DNA of 64,000 nt from Micromonospora sp. NBRC 110009 (GCF_030518795.1 NZ_CP130427.1:1364001-1428000), one strand, 5' to 3'; counted from the first letter of the stretch, positions 1-8,649 are shown. The notes: generated from the letters alone by a model not told the origin. Translations and numbers: made by a program.

Positions 1-504
1 GGCCTCGTGCGCGACGCCGGCCAGGGCGGCGAGGTCGGCGATGCCGAGCAGCGGGTTGGTCGGCGTCTCCACCCAGACGATCTTCGTGGCGCCCGGGCGG
101 ATGGCCGCCCGCACGGCGTCCGGGTCGGAGACCTTCGCCGGGGTGTACGCCAGCCCCCAGCGCTCGGCGACCTTGGCGAAGAGCCGGTAGGTGCCGCCGT
201 ACGCATCGTCCGGGATAACCACGTGGTCACCCGGCTTGCACACGGTCCGCAGCAGGGCGTCCTCGGCGGCCAGGCCGCTGGCGAAGGCGAGCCCGACCGG
301 CCCGCCCTCCAGCGCGGCCAGGCACTCCTGGAGCGCGTCCCGGGTCGGGTTGCCGGAGCGGCTGTACTCGTAGCCCTGCCGGGGCGCGCCGACGGCGTCC
401 TGGGCGTACGTGCTGGTCTGATAGATCGGTGGGATCACCGCGCCGGTGCGGGCCTCCGGGTCCTGACCGGCGTGGATGGCGAGCGTGTCGAAGCCGTGAC
501 TCAT
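1..504 (-). CDS. metB: Cystathionine gamma-synthase/lyase-type PLP enzyme (3' part outside window)
   Basis: The first 168 residues are present; the gene runs off the left edge. Seen: a Tyr-x-Arg-x-x-Asn-Pro-Thr phosphate/substrate motif in YEYSRSGNPTR (about residues 45-55), the PLP-region motif GLAFASGLAA (71-80), DDAYGGTYRLF (99-109) and VETPTNPLL (145-153). These are hallmarks of the Cys/Met metabolism fold-type I family. The catalytic PLP lysine lies beyond the edge. By family, it joins O-acyl-homoserine and cysteine to cystathionine, or cleaves cystathionine. A cystathionine beta-synthase at 13540-14910 suggests a full transsulfuration route. Synthase versus lyase cannot be settled from this part. 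ATG start at 504; it diverges from the gene at 601. Confidence 0.9.
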   Translation of the reverse strand, partial: MSHGFDTLAIHAGQDPEARTGAVIPPIYQTSTYAQDAVGAPRQGYEYSRSGNPTRDALQECLAALEGGPVGLAFASGLAAEDALLRTVCKPGDHVVIPDDAYGGTYRLFAKVAERWGLAYTPAKVSDPDAVRAAIRPGATKIVWVETPTNPLLGIADLAALAGVAHEA

Positions 505-600
505 GCCCGAGACGTTAGTCCGCCCTCCCGTCCCACCGGGTGGAACCCCGCCGCGGGTCACACCGTTCGCCGTGTCGGTGGGGCAGGCCATACTGGCTCG

Positions 601-930
601 GTGACGTCAAACGTGCCGCTGCCGTCCCGGCTGATCGGGGCGGCCGACCGGATCCCGTCCTCGCTCGGACTGCTGGCCGGCCCCGATCGGGGAACAGTGC
701 GCCTTCCGGTGCAGCTCGCCTGGTCAGGGCCGGCGGACTATGACGTCGCCGACCCGCGCGAACGGCTGACGCTCTACTGCCTCCTGCTCGACTGCGGCCA
801 GCGTGACGACATCGTCCGGTACGTCAACGCCACCCTGCTCCGCCGGGACTGGCCCCGGATCAAGCGCCTGACGGCTCGTCGTCTGACGATGCTCTGGGAG
901 CGCAGGCTGCCCGAACTCTGCGCGGGCTAG
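601..930 (+). CDS. Small protein of unknown function paired with an AbiEii-type gene
   Basis: A 109-residue protein with a GTG start. I do not recognise the family. The C-terminal half is basic and helical-looking (RRDWPRIKRLTARRLTMLWE, about residues 83-102). A -10-like CATACT at 589-594 ends 6 nt before the start, the same spacing as other leaderless starts in this window. The TAG stop at 928-930 directly abuts the ATG of the nucleotidyltransferase gene, so the two are surely co-translated. By position it could be the antitoxin or partner of that protein. It is far shorter than AbiEi antitoxins and I see no obvious winged helix in it. The role is inferred from context only. Confidence 0.7.
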   Translation: MTSNVPLPSRLIGAADRIPSSLGLLAGPDRGTVRLPVQLAWSGPADYDVADPRERLTLYCLLLDCGQRDDIVRYVNATLLRRDWPRIKRLTARRLTMLWERRLPELCAG

Positions 931-1623
931 ATGGACGAGCTGCACCGCCGGCTACTCGAGGTCGGCTTCGCCGCCGGCGACGACCTCGGGCTGATGCTTG
1001 CGGGCGGATACGCCATGTGCGCTCACGAGCTGGTGGACCGCCCCTCCCAGGACATCGACTTCGCGACCGCCACCGCCCTGCCGCTCACCGTCGTGGTGGC
1101 GCGACTCTCGGACGCGTACCTCGCCGCCGGGTTCGCCGTTCAGGTCATCGAAACGACACCACGGATGGCCCGGATGCTCGTCACGGACGGCGCGGTGTCC
1201 TGCGAGGTCGACCTCCTCAAGGAGGCCCTGAGGCCACCAGCCCGGCTGAACATCGGGCCGGTCCTCGCCTTCGAAGACGCGGTCGGGCTCAAGGTGCGCG
1301 CGCTGCACGACCGGGCCGCGCACCGGGACTTCATCGACGTGCGCGCCGCGAACGGTCAGCTCGGTTGGGTCGAGCTGGAGAAGCTGTGTGCCTGCCACAC
1401 GGTCGGCTTCTCCCTGGAAGAGCTGGCCGATCGGTTGGGTGGCATCGAGGAACGCGACACTCGCACCTTTCTCTCGTACGGACTCGACGCCTCGGCCGTC
1501 AACGAGCTGCGCGACTGGGCGCTGCGATGGGAGACGGACATCAGGAATCGGCTGGCGAGCGGGGAGACCGGCCCCACCGGCGTTCTCGACAGCGAGTGGG
1601 AAACCTACCTGGACCGGCTGTAG
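931..1623 (+). CDS. AbiEii/AbiGii-family nucleotidyltransferase (putative toxin)
   Basis: A 230-residue protein. Residues 25-44 carry the minimal nucleotidyltransferase signature of the AbiEii family: GGYAMCAH followed by RPSQDIDF, matching GG-x-A-x(3)-H, R-(T/S) and the D-x-D-type metal site. A further acidic position is in CEVDLLKE (about residue 94). Family members are toxins of type IV-like AbiE systems; studied ones nucleotidylate tRNA. The gene starts directly at the stop of the 109-residue upstream gene. The partner differs from the usual AbiEi, so a toxin role is plausible but not proven; some family members may be housekeeping. It is GC-rich like its neighbours, with no sign of recent transfer. 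Confidence 0.82.
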   Translation: MDELHRRLLEVGFAAGDDLGLMLAGGYAMCAHELVDRPSQDIDFATATALPLTVVVARLSDAYLAAGFAVQVIETTPRMARMLVTDGAVSCEVDLLKEALRPPARLNIGPVLAFEDAVGLKVRALHDRAAHRDFIDVRAANGQLGWVELEKLCACHTVGFSLEELADRLGGIEERDTRTFLSYGLDASAVNELRDWALRWETDIRNRLASGETGPTGVLDSEWETYLDRL

Positions 1624-1706
1624 ACGGAGTGCTTGGTCCAGGCCAGCCCTCAGCGAACCGGGGACTGACCGGCGCCCGGCGGGCGGCGGCGTCCCGGCGG
1701 AGCGCA

Positions 1707-1712
1707 TAGCCT
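1707..1712 (+). promoter_or_regulatory. -10 hexamer, leaderless start of HIT gene
   Basis: TAGCCT lies 6 nt before the GTG at 1719, with no Shine-Dalgarno between them. This is the geometry expected when transcription begins at the start codon. Confidence 0.6.
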
Positions 1713-1718
1713 GGCCCG

Positions 1719-2138
1719 GTGAGCGGGTGCGTGTTCTGCGGGATCGTGGCGGGCAAGGTGCCCGCGTTCACCGTCGTCGACGAGCCGGACGGGGTCGCCT
1801 TCCTGGACACCCGACCGGTGTTCAAGGGGCACGTGCTGGTGGTGCCGCGCCCCCACGTGGTCACCCTCGACACGCTCCCGGCCGAGCTGCTGCCCGGCTA
1901 CTTCCGGCTGGTCCAGCGGATCATCGTCGCGGTGGAGACCGGCCTGGGGTCCGGTGGGACGTTCGTGGCGGTCAACAATAAGGTGTCCCAGTCCGTCCCG
2001 CACCTGCACACCCACGTGGTGCCCCGGACGAAGGGCGACGGGCTGCGCGGCTTCTTCTGGCCGCGTACCCGCTACCCGGACGACGCGGAGGCCCGGGAGT
2101 ACGCCGACCGGATCGCCGCCGCCATCAACCTGCCGTGA
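1719..2138 (+). CDS. HIT family nucleotide hydrolase/transferase
   Basis: A 139-residue protein of normal length for HIT proteins. The histidine triad is HLHTHVVP (His95, His97, His99), preceded by [10 protein letters not shown]-terminal C-x-x-C (Cys4, Cys7) fits the zinc-binding HIT branch. The family hydrolyses purine nucleoside phosphoramidates or dinucleoside polyphosphates using the middle/third-histidine relay; the substrate cannot be told from sequence. The GTG start is set by the leaderless promoter at 1707-1712. It is a single-gene unit, probably cytosolic. Confidence 0.9.
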   Translation: MSGCVFCGIVAGKVPAFTVVDEPDGVAFLDTRPVFKGHVLVVPRPHVVTLDTLPAELLPGYFRLVQRIIVAVETGLGSGGTFVAVNNKVSQSVPHLHTHVVPRTKGDGLRGFFWPRTRYPDDAEAREYADRIAAAINLP

Positions 2139-2261
2139 GGATGCTCCGGCGGTCGCCGGCCGAACGGGGGACGGCCCACGGCCTGACCGCAGACGGTGCG
2201 GGTAAGGATGCCGGGCCCGGCGGCGTTGCAGCCTGCGAACGGTACGAAAGGAGTCCCGACC

Positions 2262-2921
2262 GTGTTCCTTCGCCGCATGAAGGCCGAAATGATCTCCCCC
2301 GACCAGGCCCTGCCGGGCCGGCTGATCGCGATGCCCGTCGCCGACCGGCACGAGGTGCTGCCGTCCGCCCTGAAGGGCCCCTTCCCGGAGGGCTCGCAGG
2401 TGGCCGTCTTCGGGATGGGCTGCTTCTGGGGCGCCGAGCGGCTCTTCTGGACCCTCCCGGGCGTGATCACCACGTCGGCCGGTTACGCGGGTGGCTACAC
2501 CCCGAACCCGACGTACGAGGAGGTCTGCTCGGGGATGACCGGGCACGCCGAGGTGGTCCAGGTCGTCTACGACCCGACGAAGATCAGCTACGAGGACCTG
2601 CTCAAGGTCTTCTGGGAGAACCACGACCCGACCCAGGGCATGCGCCAGGGCAACGACGTCGGCACGCAGTACCGGTCGGCGATCTACGCCGGCACCGACG
2701 AGCAGCTCGCCACCGCACAGGCGTCCCGGGACGCGTTCGCGCCGATCGTGGCGCGGGCCGGCAAGGGTGAGATCACCACGGAGATCACCCGGCTCGGCGA
2801 CTACTACCTGGCCGAGGACTACCACCAGCAGTACCTGGCCCCGACGAAGAACCCGTACGGCTACTGCAACCATGGCCCCAACGGCATGACCTGCCCGGTG
2901 GGCGTGGCGAAGACGGCGTAA
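2262..2921 (+). CDS. msrA: Peptide-methionine (S)-S-oxide reductase MsrA
   Basis: 219 residues from GTG 2262, chosen because a strong ribosome-binding site (GAAAGGAG, 2246-2253) sits just upstream. Longer in-frame starts back to 2196 lack one. The catalytic motif GCFWGAER has the nucleophile Cys54. Two C-terminal cysteines, in [10 protein letters not shown] (Cys202 and Cys211), fit resolving/recycling residues. It reduces methionine-S-sulfoxide in proteins using thioredoxin. A perfect hairpin follows the stop. A diverged second copy of this gene's 3' end lies at 3568-3654, beyond the carbonic anhydrase gene, so the locus has been rearranged. Confidence 0.95.
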   Translation: MFLRRMKAEMISPDQALPGRLIAMPVADRHEVLPSALKGPFPEGSQVAVFGMGCFWGAERLFWTLPGVITTSAGYAGGYTPNPTYEEVCSGMTGHAEVVQVVYDPTKISYEDLLKVFWENHDPTQGMRQGNDVGTQYRSAIYAGTDEQLATAQASRDAFAPIVARAGKGEITTEITRLGDYYLAEDYHQQYLAPTKNPYGYCNHGPNGMTCPVGVAKTA

Positions 2922-2930
2922 CCCCCAAGT

Positions 2931-2961
2931 GTCTGGCGCGGGTCACGGATCCGCGCCAGAC
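2931..2961. terminator. Hairpin between convergent msrA and carbonic anhydrase genes
   Basis: A perfect 11-bp inverted repeat (2931-2941 with 2951-2961) and a 9-nt loop fill the 40-bp gap between the two stop codons. It can serve both strands. There is no U tract, as is usual in GC-rich actinomycetes. Confidence 0.75.
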
Positions 2962-3504
2962 CTATCCGTCATCGCGACTGCGCGGCGGCACCACGGTGGT
3001 CAGTTTGCCGGTCTTCACGTCGTACGCGTATCCAGAGACCTTGATCTTCGGCGACACCTGCGGCGTGTTGATGAGCTTCTCCACATCTCCCGGCACGGTC
3101 TGGGTCGGGTCGAAGACCGCGTTGTCAGCCAGGGCGGCGTCATCAAGGCCTCGCTCGCGGAACCCTTTGCGCAGCGCGGCATCGGCGAACCCCATCCCGC
3201 AGTCCGTGTGATGCACGACAGCGATGTCGAACCAGTCCGCGTCGGGCGCCTTGATCTCGTGCAGATAACTGATCCACGCCAGGTCCAGGATCGCGGCGGG
3301 AGTGACCCGACCGCCCAATGACCGGGAGACGATGGCGTCCCCGAAGGACAGATCGAAGATGAACGCCGGGTCAACCCGCGGATCGAGGCACGTGATGACG
3401 AAAAGCTGCCGGTTGGGGATGAACGGGATCTTCGGGGCACGATCCACAGCATCCGTGGCAGCGAAACGGACATTGCGCTGCAGCAGATCGTCCATTTTAC
3501 CCAT
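2962..3504 (-). CDS. Beta-class carbonic anhydrase
   Basis: A 180-residue protein with the beta-carbonic anhydrase metal site: Cys39-x-Asp41-x-Arg43 in TCLDPRVDP, and His99-x-x-Cys102 in HHTDCGMGF. Cys39, His99 and Cys102 would bind zinc; Asp41 and Arg43 form the catalytic dyad. It interconverts CO2 and bicarbonate, probably in the cytosol. The ATG at 3504 is used; a second ATG at 3495 is possible. It sits between the intact msrA and a decayed msrA 3' end, so it probably arrived at this site together with one msrA copy. PEP carboxylase, a bicarbonate consumer, is encoded far away at 54358. Confidence 0.92.
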   Translation of the reverse strand: MGKMDDLLQRNVRFAATDAVDRAPKIPFIPNRQLFVITCLDPRVDPAFIFDLSFGDAIVSRSLGGRVTPAAILDLAWISYLHEIKAPDADWFDIAVVHHTDCGMGFADAALRKGFRERGLDDAALADNAVFDPTQTVPGDVEKLINTPQVSPKIKVSGYAYDVKTGKLTTVVPPRSRDDG

Positions 3505-3567
3505 TTTCGGAGCCTAAGTCGGCCGCCCCGCCAAGCGGCCTCGAACGCGCAATCCAGGCGACATCGG

Positions 3568-3654
3568 AGTACCGCTCTGGTCGAAGAACCCGAACGGGTA
3601 CTGCAACCACGGCCCCAACGGGCTGAGCTGCCCGGTCGGCGTGGCCCGTACCGC
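3568..3654 (+). pseudogene. Remnant of a second msrA 3' end
   Basis: The DNA matches the last ~85 bp of msrA (about 2832-2917) with scattered substitutions. In one frame it reads [13 protein letters not shown] then LSCPVGVARTA, against [13 protein letters not shown] then [11 protein letters not shown] in the intact gene. A 1-nt shift upstream of this stretch and the lack of a start show that it is dead. It lies in the 359-bp gene-free stretch 3505-3863. The rest of that stretch holds the hairpin at 3682-3712 and probably the promoter of the operon starting at 3864. Confidence 0.88.
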
Positions 3655-3681
3655 CGGCCGACCCACCGGATGTCCGTTTCC

Positions 3682-3712
3682 GGGCCTGCGGTGTTTGTCA
3701 CACCACAGGCCC
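3682..3712. terminator. Hairpin after the msrA remnant
   Basis: A stem of 7 bp (3682-3688 with 3706-3712), one C/A mismatch, then 5 more bp, with a small loop. Its position just after the remnant suggests it was the terminator of the original msrA copy; today it separates the remnant from the operon at 3864. Confidence 0.55.
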
Positions 3713-3863
3713 GATCCGATTCGGGCACCCGGCGGGCGGCCGATCGGAAACCCGCCCCTGGCCGCCCACAGAATTTGCGGGGCGGGCATCCTAGCAAAGA
3801 CCCAACACCAGCGATATCACCTCAACAGGCGGACCGCACCGAGCTCTGGCAGCATTGCCTGGC

Positions 3864-5648
3864 ATGTGCGGACTGGCTGGGGAGTACCGCCGTGACGGCT
3901 CACGCGCCGATGTCGGTGCGGTCGAGCGCATGGCGGCCACGATGGACGACCGAGGGCCCGACGACGGCGGGGTGTGGTCCCAGGGCCCGGTGGCCCTCGG
4001 TCACCGCCGCCTGAAGATCATCGACCTGTCGGCGGCCAGCGGCCAGCCCCTGGTCGACCCCACCGCCGGCCTCACCGGCGTCTTCAACGGCTGCATCTAC
4101 AACTACCGGGAGCTGCGCGAGGAGCTGCGGGCCAAGGGCCACCGCTTCTTCTCCTCCGGCGACAGCGAGGTCGTGCTCAAGGCGTACGCCGAGTGGGGGC
4201 TCGACTTCGTCGACCACCTGGTCGGCATGTTCGCCGTGGCGATCACCGAGCGGGACACCGGGCGCCTGGTCCTGGCCCGGGACCGGCTCGGCATCAAGCC
4301 GCTCTACCTGGCCGAGACCCCGGGCGCGGTGCGCTTTGCCAGCACCCTGCCGGCGCTGCTGGCCGGCGGCGGGATCGACACCTCGATCGACCCGGTGGCG
4401 CTCGCCCACTACCTGAGCTTCCACAGCATCGTGCCGCCGCCGCGGACCATCCTGCGCGGCGTCAGCAAGCTCCCCCCGGCCACCGTCCGGGTGTACGAGG
4501 CGGACGGCGCCACGCACGAGCGGGTCTACTGGGATCCGTCCTTCACCCGCGCCGCCGAGCGGTCCGGGTGGACGGAGCGGGACTGGCAGGACGCGCTGCT
4601 GGAGTCGCTCACCACCGCCGTACGCCGCCGCATGGTGGCCGACGTGCCGGTCGGCGTGCTGCTCTCCGGTGGGCTGGACTCGAGCCTGGTCGTCGCGCTA
4701 CTGGCCGGCGAGGGCCAGTCCGGCCTGGCCACCTTCTCCATCGGCTTCGACGCGGTCGGCGGGCGGGAGGGCGACGAGTTCGTCTACTCCGACCTGGTGG
4801 CGAAGACGTTCGGCACCGACCACCACCAGCTCAAGGTGCCCACCGGCGACCTGCTGCCACCGCTGGAGGCCGCGGTCACGGCCATGAGCGAGCCGATGGT
4901 CAGCCACGACTGCGTCGCGTTCTGGCTGCTCAGCCAGGAGGTCGCCCGGCACGTCAAGGTGGTCCAGTCCGGCCAGGGCGCCGACGAGATCCTGGGCGGC
5001 TACCACTGGTACCCGCCGCTGGCCGGGGTCGACCGGGAGCGGGCGCTCGACACGTACGCGAAGGCCTTCTTCGACCGCGACGCGGCCGGACTGGCCCGGG
5101 TGCTCAACCCGGCGTGGCTGGCCGACGGCGACCCGGCGCGGGAGTTCGTCGCCGCCCACCTGGCCCGGCCGGGGGCGCAGACCGCGGTCGACGCCGGCCT
5201 GCGGATCGACACCCAGGTCATGCTGACCGACGACCCGGTCAAGCGGGTGGACAACATGACCATGGCGCACGGGCTGGAGGCCCGGGTGCCGTTCCTCGAC
5301 CACGAGTTCGTGGAGCTGGCCGCGAGCTGCCCGCCGGAGCTGAAGCTGGCCCAGGGCGGCAAGGGCGTGCTCAAGGAGATCGGCCGGCGGGTCCTGCCGC
5401 ACGAGGTGATCGACCGGCCGAAGGGCTACTTCCCGGTGCCGGGCCTCACCCACCTCGAGGGCAAGCTCCTCGACCGGGTAAGCGACGCCCTCTCCGCGCC
5501 CGCGGCCCGCCGCCGGAACCTGTTCCGCGCCGAATACGTCGACGCGCTGCTCGCCGACCCGAACGCCGAACTGACCCCGTTGAACGGAAACAAGCTGTGG
5601 CAACTCGGACTCCTGGAAATGTGGCTCCAGAGCCACGGAATCGACTGA
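3864..5648 (+). CDS. asnO: Asparagine synthase-like amidotransferase of the NAGGN pathway
   Basis: 594 residues. The start is ATG 3864 because the mature class II glutamine amidotransferase needs Cys at position 2 (MCGLAGE); the in-frame TTG at 3855 would bury it. The glutaminase domain covers about 1-210, followed by an asparagine-synthetase-type ATP pyrophosphatase domain with the P-loop SGGLDSS (268-274). The next two genes are the other members of the conserved trio, so the likely reaction is amidation of N-acetylglutaminylglutamine to the osmoprotectant NAGGN, with glutamine as nitrogen donor. Alone it could pass for asparagine synthetase AsnB; the neighbours decide. The ngg gene follows after 2 nt. 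Confidence 0.9.
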   Translation: MCGLAGEYRRDGSRADVGAVERMAATMDDRGPDDGGVWSQGPVALGHRRLKIIDLSAASGQPLVDPTAGLTGVFNGCIYNYRELREELRAKGHRFFSSGDSEVVLKAYAEWGLDFVDHLVGMFAVAITERDTGRLVLARDRLGIKPLYLAETPGAVRFASTLPALLAGGGIDTSIDPVALAHYLSFHSIVPPPRTILRGVSKLPPATVRVYEADGATHERVYWDPSFTRAAERSGWTERDWQDALLESLTTAVRRRMVADVPVGVLLSGGLDSSLVVALLAGEGQSGLATFSIGFDAVGGREGDEFVYSDLVAKTFGTDHHQLKVPTGDLLPPLEAAVTAMSEPMVSHDCVAFWLLSQEVARHVKVVQSGQGADEILGGYHWYPPLAGVDRERALDTYAKAFFDRDAAGLARVLNPAWLADGDPAREFVAAHLARPGAQTAVDAGLRIDTQVMLTDDPVKRVDNMTMAHGLEARVPFLDHEFVELAASCPPELKLAQGGKGVLKEIGRRVLPHEVIDRPKGYFPVPGLTHLEGKLLDRVSDALSAPAARRRNLFRAEYVDALLADPNAELTPLNGNKLWQLGLLEMWLQSHGID

Positions 5649-5650
5649 CC

Positions 5651-7477
5651 GTGACGGACACCCTCGCCACCGGCACGGCCCGTACCGACCGGGAGCGGGT
5701 GCTCGGCCGGCGCCGGGAGAGCGTCGGCCCCGGCGGCGATCCGGTCGCCCCCGGCGTTCCCGAGCCCCGACGGCAGCCGTCCGACGGATCCGGCGTGGTG
5801 CTGGACTGCGGCTGGGGCCGGCTGGTCTTCGGGCAGACCTTCGCCGAGCAGGTCGACGTCGCCGACGTGCTGCGCTCCGAGGCGGTCGGCGCCCGGGACA
5901 TCTGCATCTACCTGCGCGATCCGCACGTGCTGGTGTCCCGGCTCCCGGACGAGCTGTTCATCGACCCGTCGCTGACCTACCGGCTGCCGCTGGGCGAGCG
6001 CCGACCGGCCGCCACCGAGAACGGGCAGATCCCCGGCCTGACCATCCGCCCGCTGCGCGACGCCGACGACGCGGACGCGGTGAACCGGATCTACGCGCGC
6101 AACGGCATGGTCACCGCGCCGGTCGAGGTGCTGGTCGACAACGCCCACACCGACCGGTTCCTGCACCTGGTCGCCGAGGCCGCCACCGGGGAGGTGGTCG
6201 GGACGATCACCGGCGTGGACCACGTCGCGGTCTTCGCCGACCCGGACAACGGCGCGAGCCTGTGGTGCCTCACCGTGGACTTCAACGCCGCCCCGCCCGG
6301 CACCGGCCAGGCCCTGCTGACCGCGCTGGCCGACCGGCTCGACGAGCGGGGCCGCGCGTTCGTGGACCTGTCGGTGCTGGCCGAGAACTCCGGGGCGATC
6401 CGGCTCTACGAGCGGCTGGGCTTCCACCGCACCGGGACGCTCTGCGTGAAGCGGAAGAACCCGATCAACGAGCGGCTCTTCCTGCCCGCGGCCCCCGAGG
6501 GGTACGACGAGCTCAACCCGTACGCGAAGATCATCGCGGACGAGGCGATGCGGCGCGGGATCCGCGTGGAGATCACCGACCCGCACTGGGGCGAGCTGAA
6601 GCTGAGCAACGGCGGCCGGACGGTGCACACCCGGGAGTCGCTGTCGGAGCTGACCTCGGCGGTGGCGATGAGCCGCTGCGACGACAAGCGGGTGACCCGG
6701 CGGATCGTCACCGAGGCCGGTCTCGCCGTGCCGCGCGGACGGACGGCGACCGGCGACCCGGACGACCTGGCCTTCCTGGCCGACTTCGGACCGGTGGTGG
6801 TGAAGCCGGCCCGGGGCGAGCAGGGCAACGGCATCACCGTTGGGGTGCGTACGCCGGAGGCGCTGACCGCGGCGGTCGAGCTGGCCCGCCGGTTCTGCCC
6901 GGACGTGCTGATCGAGGAGCTGCGCGACGGCGAGGACCTGCGGGTGGTCGTCATCGACCACGAGGTGGTGGCCGCCGCCGTGCGCCGCCCGGCCCAGATC
7001 ACCGGCGACGGCGTGCACGACGTCACCGAGCTGATCGAGCGGCAGAGCCGGCGGCGCGCCGCCGCCACGGGTGGCGAGTCGCGCATCCCGGTCGACGACA
7101 TGACCCGGGAGGTCGTCGCCGCGGCCGGCTACCGGATGCACGACGTGCTCCCGAAGGGCCAGGTGCTGGCCGTACGCCGGACCGCCAACCTGCACACCGG
7201 CGGCACCATCCACGACGTGACCGCCGAGCTGCACCCGGTGATCGCCGAGGCGTGCGTGGCGGCCAGCCGGGCGCTGGACATCCCGGTGACCGGGCTGGAC
7301 CTGCTGGTGCCCGCCCCGGACCGCCCGGAGCACGTGTTCATCGAGGCGAACGAGCGGCCCGGCCTGGCCAACCACGAGCCGCAGCCGACCGCCGAACGTT
7401 TCGTCGACCTGCTCTTCCCCGGCACCCGGGCGCCGCAGCGGCTCTGGTCCCCGGCCGGTACGGGAGGCGCCGCGTGA
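5651..7477 (+). CDS. ngg: N-acetylglutaminylglutamine synthetase (GNAT plus ATP-grasp fusion)
   Basis: 608 residues from GTG 5651. Residues 1-128 form a poorly recognisable N-terminal region. A GNAT acetyltransferase domain spans about 129-285 (LTIRPLRDADD; AENSGAIRLYERLGF). An ATP-grasp ligase domain spans about 330-590 (VVVKPARGEQGNGITVGV, FIEANERPGL). By family this one protein acetylates glutamine and ligates a second glutamine, making the dipeptide that the upstream amidotransferase amidates. Its stop overlaps the next start by GTGA, so translation is coupled. The acetyl-glutamine chemistry comes from work on rhizobial and pseudomonad homologues; I infer it here. Confidence 0.9.
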   Translation: MTDTLATGTARTDRERVLGRRRESVGPGGDPVAPGVPEPRRQPSDGSGVVLDCGWGRLVFGQTFAEQVDVADVLRSEAVGARDICIYLRDPHVLVSRLPDELFIDPSLTYRLPLGERRPAATENGQIPGLTIRPLRDADDADAVNRIYARNGMVTAPVEVLVDNAHTDRFLHLVAEAATGEVVGTITGVDHVAVFADPDNGASLWCLTVDFNAAPPGTGQALLTALADRLDERGRAFVDLSVLAENSGAIRLYERLGFHRTGTLCVKRKNPINERLFLPAAPEGYDELNPYAKIIADEAMRRGIRVEITDPHWGELKLSNGGRTVHTRESLSELTSAVAMSRCDDKRVTRRIVTEAGLAVPRGRTATGDPDDLAFLADFGPVVVKPARGEQGNGITVGVRTPEALTAAVELARRFCPDVLIEELRDGEDLRVVVIDHEVVAAAVRRPAQITGDGVHDVTELIERQSRRRAAATGGESRIPVDDMTREVVAAAGYRMHDVLPKGQVLAVRRTANLHTGGTIHDVTAELHPVIAEACVAASRALDIPVTGLDLLVPAPDRPEHVFIEANERPGLANHEPQPTAERFVDLLFPGTRAPQRLWSPAGTGGAA

Positions 7478-8649
7478 GCCCGAAGCCCCTGGAGATCGAC
7501 CTCGACTACCTGCGTCAGGTGCTGGTGGAGCTGCTGGAGATCCCCAGCCCGTCGGGGCGTACCGACCACGTCCAGCAGTACGTGGGGGAACGCCTCTCCG
7601 CGCTCGGCATCAGTTCGACGCTGACCCGGCGCGGGGCGCTCAGCGCCTACCTGCCCGGCCCCCGGTCCAACGGCGCCGACCGGGCGATCGTGGTGCACAC
7701 CGACACCATCGGCGGCATGGTGAAACGGCTGAAGCGCAACGGCCGGCTGGAGCTAAAGCCGATCGGCACGCACAGCGCCCGCTTCGCCGAGGGCGCCCAG
7801 GTGCGGATCTTCACCGACGACCTGGACCGGGTGATCACCGGTCAGGTGCTGCCGCTGAAGGCCAGCGGCCACCGCTACAACGAGGCCGTCGACCTGCAGG
7901 GCGTCGGCTGGGAGTTGGTCGAGGTACGGGTAGACGAGCCGGTCTCCGACCTCGCCGGCCTGCGCGCGCTCGGCATCGACGCGGGCGACTTCGTCGCGCT
8001 GCTGGCCGACCCGACCATCACTCCCAGCGGGTACGTCAAGTCCCGGCACCTGGACGACAAGGCCGGGGTGGCCGCGGTGCTGGCCGCGTTCAAGGCGATG
8101 GTCGACGCCGGGGTCACCCCGGCGGTGACCGCCCACCTGCTGGTCACCGTCACCGAGGAGATCGGGCACGGGGCCAGCCACGGCCTCGACCCGGACGTGG
8201 CGGAGATCGTCTCGGTGGACGCCGCCGTGGTCGCACCCGGTCAGCAGTCCCGGGAGGATGCCGCCACCCTGGCCATGGGGGACGGGGTGGGTCCGTTCGA
8301 CTACCACCTGACCCGCCACCTGGCCGCGATCGCCCGGGAGCACGGCGTGGACCTGGTCCGGGACGTCTTCGACTACTACCGCTCGGACGTGGCGGCGGCG
8401 GTCGAGGCGGGCGCGCACGCCCGGGTGGCCCTGCTCGGCTTCGGCGTGGACGCCACCCACGGGCACGAGCGCACCCACCTCGACGGGCTGCGTGAGCTGG
8501 CCCGGCTGCTCTGCCTCTACCTGCAGCACCCGCTGGTCTTCCCGGAGTGGGACGCCGAGCCCGAGGGCGACCTGGCCGACTTCCCGTCGCTGGCCGTCCA
8601 GCCGGCTTCCGCGGAGGGTCCCCGCGACGGGCCGATCGGGATCGACTGA
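7474..8649 (+). CDS. M42-family peptidase of the NAGGN trio
   Basis: 391 residues; GTG 7474 overlaps the ngg stop. It shows M42/M20-type co-catalytic metal motifs: VVHTDTIGG (His, Asp), HLDDKAG (Asp), TEEIGHG (Glu-Glu), SVDAAV (Asp) and a C-terminal GVDATHGHERTH. In trio operons this hydrolase always accompanies the synthetase and amidotransferase. It may recycle or trim the osmolyte dipeptide when salt stress ends, but its substrate is not established. It is the last gene of the operon; a strong hairpin follows 7 nt after the stop. Confidence 0.88.
   Translation: MSPKPLEIDLDYLRQVLVELLEIPSPSGRTDHVQQYVGERLSALGISSTLTRRGALSAYLPGPRSNGADRAIVVHTDTIGGMVKRLKRNGRLELKPIGTHSARFAEGAQVRIFTDDLDRVITGQVLPLKASGHRYNEAVDLQGVGWELVEVRVDEPVSDLAGLRALGIDAGDFVALLADPTITPSGYVKSRHLDDKAGVAAVLAAFKAMVDAGVTPAVTAHLLVTVTEEIGHGASHGLDPDVAEIVSVDAAVVAPGQQSREDAATLAMGDGVGPFDYHLTRHLAAIAREHGVDLVRDVFDYYRSDVAAAVEAGAHARVALLGFGVDATHGHERTHLDGLRELARLLCLYLQHPLVFPEWDAEPEGDLADFPSLAVQPASAEGPRDGPIGID

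Noticed and set aside
7..930. Longer start for the 109-residue gene
   Set aside because: The extension opposes the cystathionine gamma-synthase gene, and the promoter-like site at 589-594 supports GTG 601.
3974..5650. Upstream extension of the ngg frame through asnO
   Set aside because: Out of frame with a clear class II amidotransferase; ngg starts at GTG 5651 just after the asnO stop.
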